The notes beneath the pieces are model-generated. The model was not told where the DNA came from. It did no database searches and saw only the letters and a program-made list of their open reading frames with translations. A DNA stretch of 64,000 nt from Rhodoferax sp. (GTDB lineage: Bacteria; Pseudomonadota; Gammaproteobacteria; Burkholderiales; Burkholderiaceae_C): the NCBI RefSeq assembly GCF_018780565.1, contig NZ_JADMJN010000005.1:248001-312000 (forward strand), in the 5' to 3' direction. The translations under genes were made by a program, and so were the position numbers. Shown here piece by piece: positions 60,627-64,000 of this stretch (position 1 is its first letter; every line of letters starts with the position of its first letter).

Positions 60627-62250
60627 ATTGGCCGCGCAGTTCCTTGCGCAGAATCTTGCCGATGGCGGACTTCGGCAGGGCGTCTACCAGGGTGATGTGC
60701 CGTGGCACCTTGTAGGCCGCCAGATTGGCCCGGCAATGTGCTTCGATGTGTTCGGGTGTGACGCTGGCGTGGCGCGGCACTGCAAACAGGTGGGGTGCCT
60801 CACCCGAGCGTGCATCCGGGACACCCACACAGGCACACTCCAGCACGTCCGCCAGCAGTGCCACCACCGCCTCGATCTCGTTCGGATACACGTTGAAGCC
60901 CGAGACCAGAATCATGTCTTTCTTGCGGTCCACGATGTACAGAAAACCCGCATCGTCCATGGTGACCACGTCGCCGGTCTTGAACCAGCCATCCGGCGTG
61001 AACGCGTTGCGTGTCTCTTCGTCCCGGTTCCAGTAGCCGGCAAAGAGCTGCGGCCCTTTGAGCAGCAGTTCGCCCGGCTGTCCCCGTTCCACCGGGTGCC
61101 CGTCGTTGTCGACCACCAGCACATCGGTTGATGGCACGGGGATGCCGATCGTGCCGTTGCGCCCGGGCGGGTTGAAGGTGGCACTGGGCGATGTCTCGGT
61201 CAGTCCGTAGCCTTCGGTGATCGGTGCGCCACCTGCAGCGAGCCAGCGTGTGGCGACCGCCCCCTGTACGGAGGCCCCGGCACCTGTCACAAGCTGCGTG
61301 CGCGAAAAATCCACTTGCTGGAGATCCGGGTTTTCCACCAGCGCATTGAACAGCGTGTTGACACCGATGAACAGTTCGAACGGCTGCCGGCGCATTTCTG
61401 CAATCACACTTGCGCTATCCCGCGGATTGGGGATCAGGCGATTCTCCGAGCCCAAGGCAATCGATACCAGGGTGATGGCCAGCGGATAGATGTGGTATAG
61501 CGGCAAGGGCGTGACAACAGAGGCGCCCGGTTTCTCCAGCGCAAAGCCGGCCCATGCCTGCATCTGTGCCAGGCTCGCGCCGACGCTGTGGTGGGTCAGC
61601 ACGGCGCCCTTGGACACCCCGGTGGTCCCGCCGGTGTACTGCAGAAACGCGGTGTCGCTTGCCTGTATGTCGAGTGGCGCAAGGCTGCGGCCCATATGCT
61701 TTGCAATGGCGTCAGACAGTAAAACTTCGTCAGGCAACACTGCGGCGCTTTGTTTCTCTGCCATCCGCAGTGCGACTGTCGCCTGCAGATCGCCAAGAGG
61801 GGTGGTGACAAGCTGCCTGATCCGCGTGCCGGACAGTACCTTTTGTACGGTTGACAGAAAAGGGGTTGCGACCACTATGCAGGTCGCGCCGGAATCCGCC
61901 AGCTGGTGCTCAAGTTCCCGCGCCGTGTACAGCGGATTGACGTTCACCACCACCATCCCGGCGCGCAGTGCGCCAGACAGGGCAACAAGGTAAGGCAAAC
62001 AGTTGGGCAGCATCAAGGCAATTCGCTCTCCTTTTTGCAGGCCGACGCTCTGCAAGTAGACCCCAAAGGCCACCGACAGTCGGTCCAGATCGGCGTAGCG
62101 CAGTTGCTCGCCCTGGCAGCTGGCTGCAATGCGCTCCGCATGCCGCAGGCATGACTGCGCGATCATCGAGGCAATGGTTTGCTGGCTGTCCAGCGTGATT
62201 TCACGCGGCATGCCCGGGGGATACGAGCGATGCCAGATTCGGTTTTGCAT
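60625..62250 (-). CDS. Long-chain acyl-CoA ligase, FadD-like
   Basis: 541 residues. AMP-forming ligase motifs: AFLQYTGGTTGVSKGAVLTH (P-loop), ITEGYGLTETSPSATFNPPG, GWFKTGDVVTMDDAGFLYIV, DRKKDMILVSGFNVYPNEIE (FadD-type linker) and C-terminal LPKSAIGKILRKELRG with the catalytic Lys. It activates fatty or related acids to CoA esters. AGGAGA lies 6 bp before the ATG at 62250. It follows the DsbA-fold isomerase gene by 72 bp on the same strand, so both are probably under the TetR operator at 62929. Confidence 0.94.
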   Translation of the reverse strand: MQNRIWHRSYPPGMPREITLDSQQTIASMIAQSCLRHAERIAASCQGEQLRYADLDRLSVAFGVYLQSVGLQKGERIALMLPNCLPYLVALSGALRAGMVVVNVNPLYTARELEHQLADSGATCIVVATPFLSTVQKVLSGTRIRQLVTTPLGDLQATVALRMAEKQSAAVLPDEVLLSDAIAKHMGRSLAPLDIQASDTAFLQYTGGTTGVSKGAVLTHHSVGASLAQMQAWAGFALEKPGASVVTPLPLYHIYPLAITLVSIALGSENRLIPNPRDSASVIAEMRRQPFELFIGVNTLFNALVENPDLQQVDFSRTQLVTGAGASVQGAVATRWLAAGGAPITEGYGLTETSPSATFNPPGRNGTIGIPVPSTDVLVVDNDGHPVERGQPGELLLKGPQLFAGYWNRDEETRNAFTPDGWFKTGDVVTMDDAGFLYIVDRKKDMILVSGFNVYPNEIEAVVALLADVLECACVGVPDARSGEAPHLFAVPRHASVTPEHIEAHCRANLAAYKVPRHITLVDALPKSAIGKILRKELRGQ

Positions 62251-62322
62251 GGGGTCTCCTGGTGCCGGTCATGGCCGGCACGGTGTTGTGAAAGGTGTTG
62301 AAACGGGGCGCGTGAGGGCGGC

Positions 62323-62913
62323 TCAGGCCAGTGCTTCGCGCACGAAGTCCAGCCGGTCTTGCCCGAAGTACATCTCGTCGCCGACGAAGGTGCTGGGTGC
62401 GCCAAATACGCCGCGTCGCACGGCTTCTTCGGTGTTGGCTTTCAAGGCGGCTTTCACTTCCGGGTCATTGACGAGTGCCGCCACCTCGGCGGGCGCAAAA
62501 CCGCCGTCGGCCAGCGTTTGCATGGTCAAGGCGGGGTCGTTCAGGTTCAGGGCATCCACCCACAGTGCCTTGAATACCACTTGCAGGAAGGCATGAAGGC
62601 GCTCCGGCTGGCGCAGCTGCATGCCCATCACCGCCCGCATCAAATGCAGCGTGATGATGGGAAAGTGTGGGTTGATGGACAAGGGCACGCCGTAGCGCTT
62701 GGCAAAGCGGCCCAGATCATGCGACACGTGGCGGCCCTTCACCGGTACCGCCGCAGGCGATGCGTTTCCCGTGGCCTGGTAGATGCCGCCCAAAAGAATG
62801 GGTTTGTAGATCAGGCGCGCGCCCGCTTGTTCGCAGATTGCGGGCAACTGGGTCCATGCCAGGTAAGAGGAGGGGCTGCCAACATCGAAATAGAACTCAA
62901 CAATTTTTTCCAT
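62323..62913 (-). CDS. 2-hydroxychromene-2-carboxylate isomerase-like DsbA-fold protein
   Basis: 196 residues. A DsbA/GST-kappa fold with Ser instead of the CxxC pair near the N-terminus (FYFDVGSPSSYLAWTQLPAI), and the family text ILLGGIYQATGNASP, FPIITLHLMRAVMGMQL and GVFGAPSTFVGDEMYFGQDR. HCCA isomerases use glutathione to isomerise a naphthalene-degradation intermediate; many relatives have other, unknown substrates. GGAG lies 8 bp before the ATG at 62913, and the TetR-type operator begins only 16 bp further upstream. Confidence 0.9.
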   Translation of the reverse strand: MEKIVEFYFDVGSPSSYLAWTQLPAICEQAGARLIYKPILLGGIYQATGNASPAAVPVKGRHVSHDLGRFAKRYGVPLSINPHFPIITLHLMRAVMGMQLRQPERLHAFLQVVFKALWVDALNLNDPALTMQTLADGGFAPAEVAALVNDPEVKAALKANTEEAVRRGVFGAPSTFVGDEMYFGQDRLDFVREALA

Positions 62914-62928
62914 CAGGGTCTCCGTAAG

Positions 62929-62955
62929 TAAACGAACGTTTAATAAACGAACGAT
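62929..62955. promoter_or_regulatory. TetR operator region (divergent promoter)
   Basis: Two direct copies of TAAACGAACG, 15 bp apart (62929 and 62944); the first is part of AAAC-GAAC-GTTT (62930-62941), a dyad with 4-bp spacer. It sits between the leftward isomerase gene and the rightward TetR gene. The same motif recurs at 63653-63664, so this is probably the autoregulatory site. Confidence 0.75.
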
Positions 62956-63003
62956 ATGCTATCGTTGAAAAACTGTCAACCAGGAAATTACCGAGGGCTC
63001 CCC

Positions 63004-63579
63004 ATGCGCTACGCCAACACCCACAAAGACGAGACCCGCAAGAAGCTTCTGGCCAGCAGCCGGGCCATTGCAAAGAAGGGCGGGTTCAACTCGACCGGTG
63101 TCGATGCCCTGATGTCCTCCATCGGGTTGACCGGCGGGGCCTTCTACAGCCATTTCCCCTCGAAGCAAGCGCTGTTTGAGGCGCTGATCGAAGAAGAAAT
63201 GCAAAACAGCAGCGACATGCTGGCTGGCGGTGAAGATTCGCCCGACAACCATGTAGCCAAGTGTCTGCGGGACTATCTCAGCACTTTTCACGCCATGCAC
63301 CCTGAGGTGGGCTGCGTGTTGCCAACCCTGGGCGCAGAAATTGCGCGCGCGGGCCCCGAGGTCCGCGCCACGGTGGAGCGTGCGCTCAAGCACACCCAGA
63401 AAAGCTGGAGTGCCCGTGTGGGCGATCCGGACGCTGCCTGGGCGCTGATAGCGCAGTGCGTTGGCGCACTGGTTCTGGCGCGTGCGGTTGAAAGCGACAA
63501 AACACGCAAGGAAATCCTGGCCTCCAGTCGGCGCTTTCTGGACAACGCACAGATGAAAGACCTGAACAAGAAGGCCTGA
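63004..63579 (+). CDS. TetR/AcrR family transcriptional regulator
   Basis: 191 residues from ATG 63004 (MRYANTHKDETRKKLLASSR), with GAGGG about 8 bp upstream; an ATG at 62956 would include operator-adjacent sequence and is less likely. The HTH is in GFNSTGVDALMSSIGLTGGA followed by FYSHFPSKQALFEALIEEEM, the standard TetR recognition region. A C-terminal ligand domain (to 191) has a single internal Cys (VGCVLPTLGAEIARAG). It probably represses the flanking ligase/isomerase and SDR genes through the AAACGAACGTTT-type sites. Confidence 0.93.
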   Translation: MRYANTHKDETRKKLLASSRAIAKKGGFNSTGVDALMSSIGLTGGAFYSHFPSKQALFEALIEEEMQNSSDMLAGGEDSPDNHVAKCLRDYLSTFHAMHPEVGCVLPTLGAEIARAGPEVRATVERALKHTQKSWSARVGDPDAAWALIAQCVGALVLARAVESDKTRKEILASSRRFLDNAQMKDLNKKA

Positions 63580-63638
63580 GGGCCGCGTCACGCTGCACTG
63601 AAATCTCCGCCCGGTTGACAGGCCGTTTGATTTGTAAT

Positions 63639-63663
63639 AACGTTCGTTAACTAAACGAACGTT
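63639..63663. promoter_or_regulatory. TetR operator upstream of SDR
   Basis: Perfect inverted repeat AACGTTCGTT / AACGAACGTT with a 5-bp spacer (AACTA). It shares AAACGAACGTTT with the site at 62930-62941 and lies 22 bp before the SDR start, where bound repressor would block transcription. Confidence 0.8.
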
Positions 63664-63684
63664 TATTTAAAAAGGAGCATGTTG

Positions 63685-64000
63685 ATGGAAATATCCGAAC
63701 CTAAAGTGGCGCTGGTGATTGGCGCAGGCGATTCCACCGGAGGCGCGATTGCCCGCCGCTTTGCCAAAGAGGGCTACATCGCCTGCGTCACGCGCCGCTC
63801 GGTTGACAAACTGCAACCGCTGGTCGACAGCATTCGCGCCGATGGCGGCCAGGCCTACGGCTACGCCAGCGATGCGCGCAAGGAAGAAGATGTGGTGGCC
63901 CTGTTCGAGCAGATCGAAGCCGAGCACGGCCCGATCGAAGTGCTGGTGTTCAACATCGGCGCCAATGTGCCGTGCAGCATCCTGGACGAAACGGCGCGCA
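63685..64000 (+). CDS. SDR family oxidoreductase (partial, runs off the window)
   Basis: The first 105 residues are present. ATG 63685 is chosen because AAGGAG (63672-63677) is 7 bp upstream; ATG 63679 would be too close. The cofactor loop is VIGAGDSTGGAIARRFAKEG, a TGxxxGxG-type loop with Gly-Asp-Ser substitution, and VLVFNIGANVP stands in the NNAG position. It is probably an NAD(P)-dependent dehydrogenase in the TetR-controlled locus. The catalytic Tyr-x3-Lys lies beyond the window. Confidence 0.85.
   Translation, partial: MEISEPKVALVIGAGDSTGGAIARRFAKEGYIACVTRRSVDKLQPLVDSIRADGGQAYGYASDARKEEDVVALFEQIEAEHGPIEVLVFNIGANVPCSILDETAR

Noticed and set aside
1..64000. CRISPR arrays, tRNA/rRNA genes, insertion sequences, prophage or integrase genes
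   Set aside because: No regularly spaced repeats, no cloverleaf-like sequence, no transposase or integrase translation was found in any frame.

Overview
The window looks like chromosomal DNA from a betaproteobacterium of the order Burkholderiales, most likely Comamonadaceae (Rhodoferax/Polaromonas/Acidovorax-like). The grounds are the wording of purL, tex, yciB-bolA-ppiC and the fatty-acid genes, the high GC content, and a short AT-rich 17-bp dispersed repeat that I associate with that family. It is densely packed, with about 57 genes, two of them cut by the window edges. I see no rRNA or tRNA gene, insertion sequence, prophage or CRISPR array.

Layout. 1-8555: end of purL, a lone cyclic-nucleotide-binding protein, a phasin, a DUF1624 membrane acyltransferase, then a leftward group selO-msrB-yciB-bolA-ppiC (redox repair and envelope functions) and a leftward Crp/Fnr regulator. 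8789-25416: a rightward catabolic island with acyl-CoA ligase, a five-gene Liv-type ABC importer, a bifunctional enoyl-CoA hydratase/3-hydroxyacyl-CoA dehydrogenase, thiolase, acyl-CoA dehydrogenase, two SDRs, a hotdog thioesterase, an MDR oxidoreductase and a GST with an extra C-terminal part. It reads as uptake, CoA activation and beta-oxidation of an organic acid that the sequence does not identify. 25483-29658: a membrane GGDEF/EAL protein and a FeeM-like N-acyltransferase, both leftward. 29893-40196: tex, HDOD protein, patatin, comEC, ATP-grasp plus alpha-E pair, second HDOD protein.

40367-48559: yghU, then a homoprotocatechuate meta-cleavage operon (hpaG1 G2 E D F H, a class II aldolase, hpaI) divergent from the MarR-type repressor hpaR, with a readable promoter and palindromic operator. 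The hydroxylase hpaBC is not in the window. 48585-53546: a leftward, overlapping moxR-DUF58-transglutaminase-mltB group. 53594-55796: a deacetylase-family protein overlapping an MscS channel. 55960-60572: etfB-etfA, a second acyl-CoA dehydrogenase (the ETF pair would serve both dehydrogenases) and a nitronate monooxygenase. 60625-64000: a TetR-controlled fatty/aromatic acid locus (fadD-like ligase, thiol-isomerase-like DsbA-fold protein, TetR, truncated SDR) with matching operator sequences on both sides of the regulator.

The most unusual structure is the 17-bp repeat (GCT-N11-AGC, AT-rich core). There are six clear copies, five of them inside reading frames and kept in frame; one of these supplies the hydrophobic core of the MltB signal peptide. 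Other notable points are an Arg in place of the Walker A Lys in LivF, a cysteine cluster in a Crp/Fnr regulator, a G9 tract inside an HDOD gene, and a terminator-like hairpin directly against the GST ribosome binding site.
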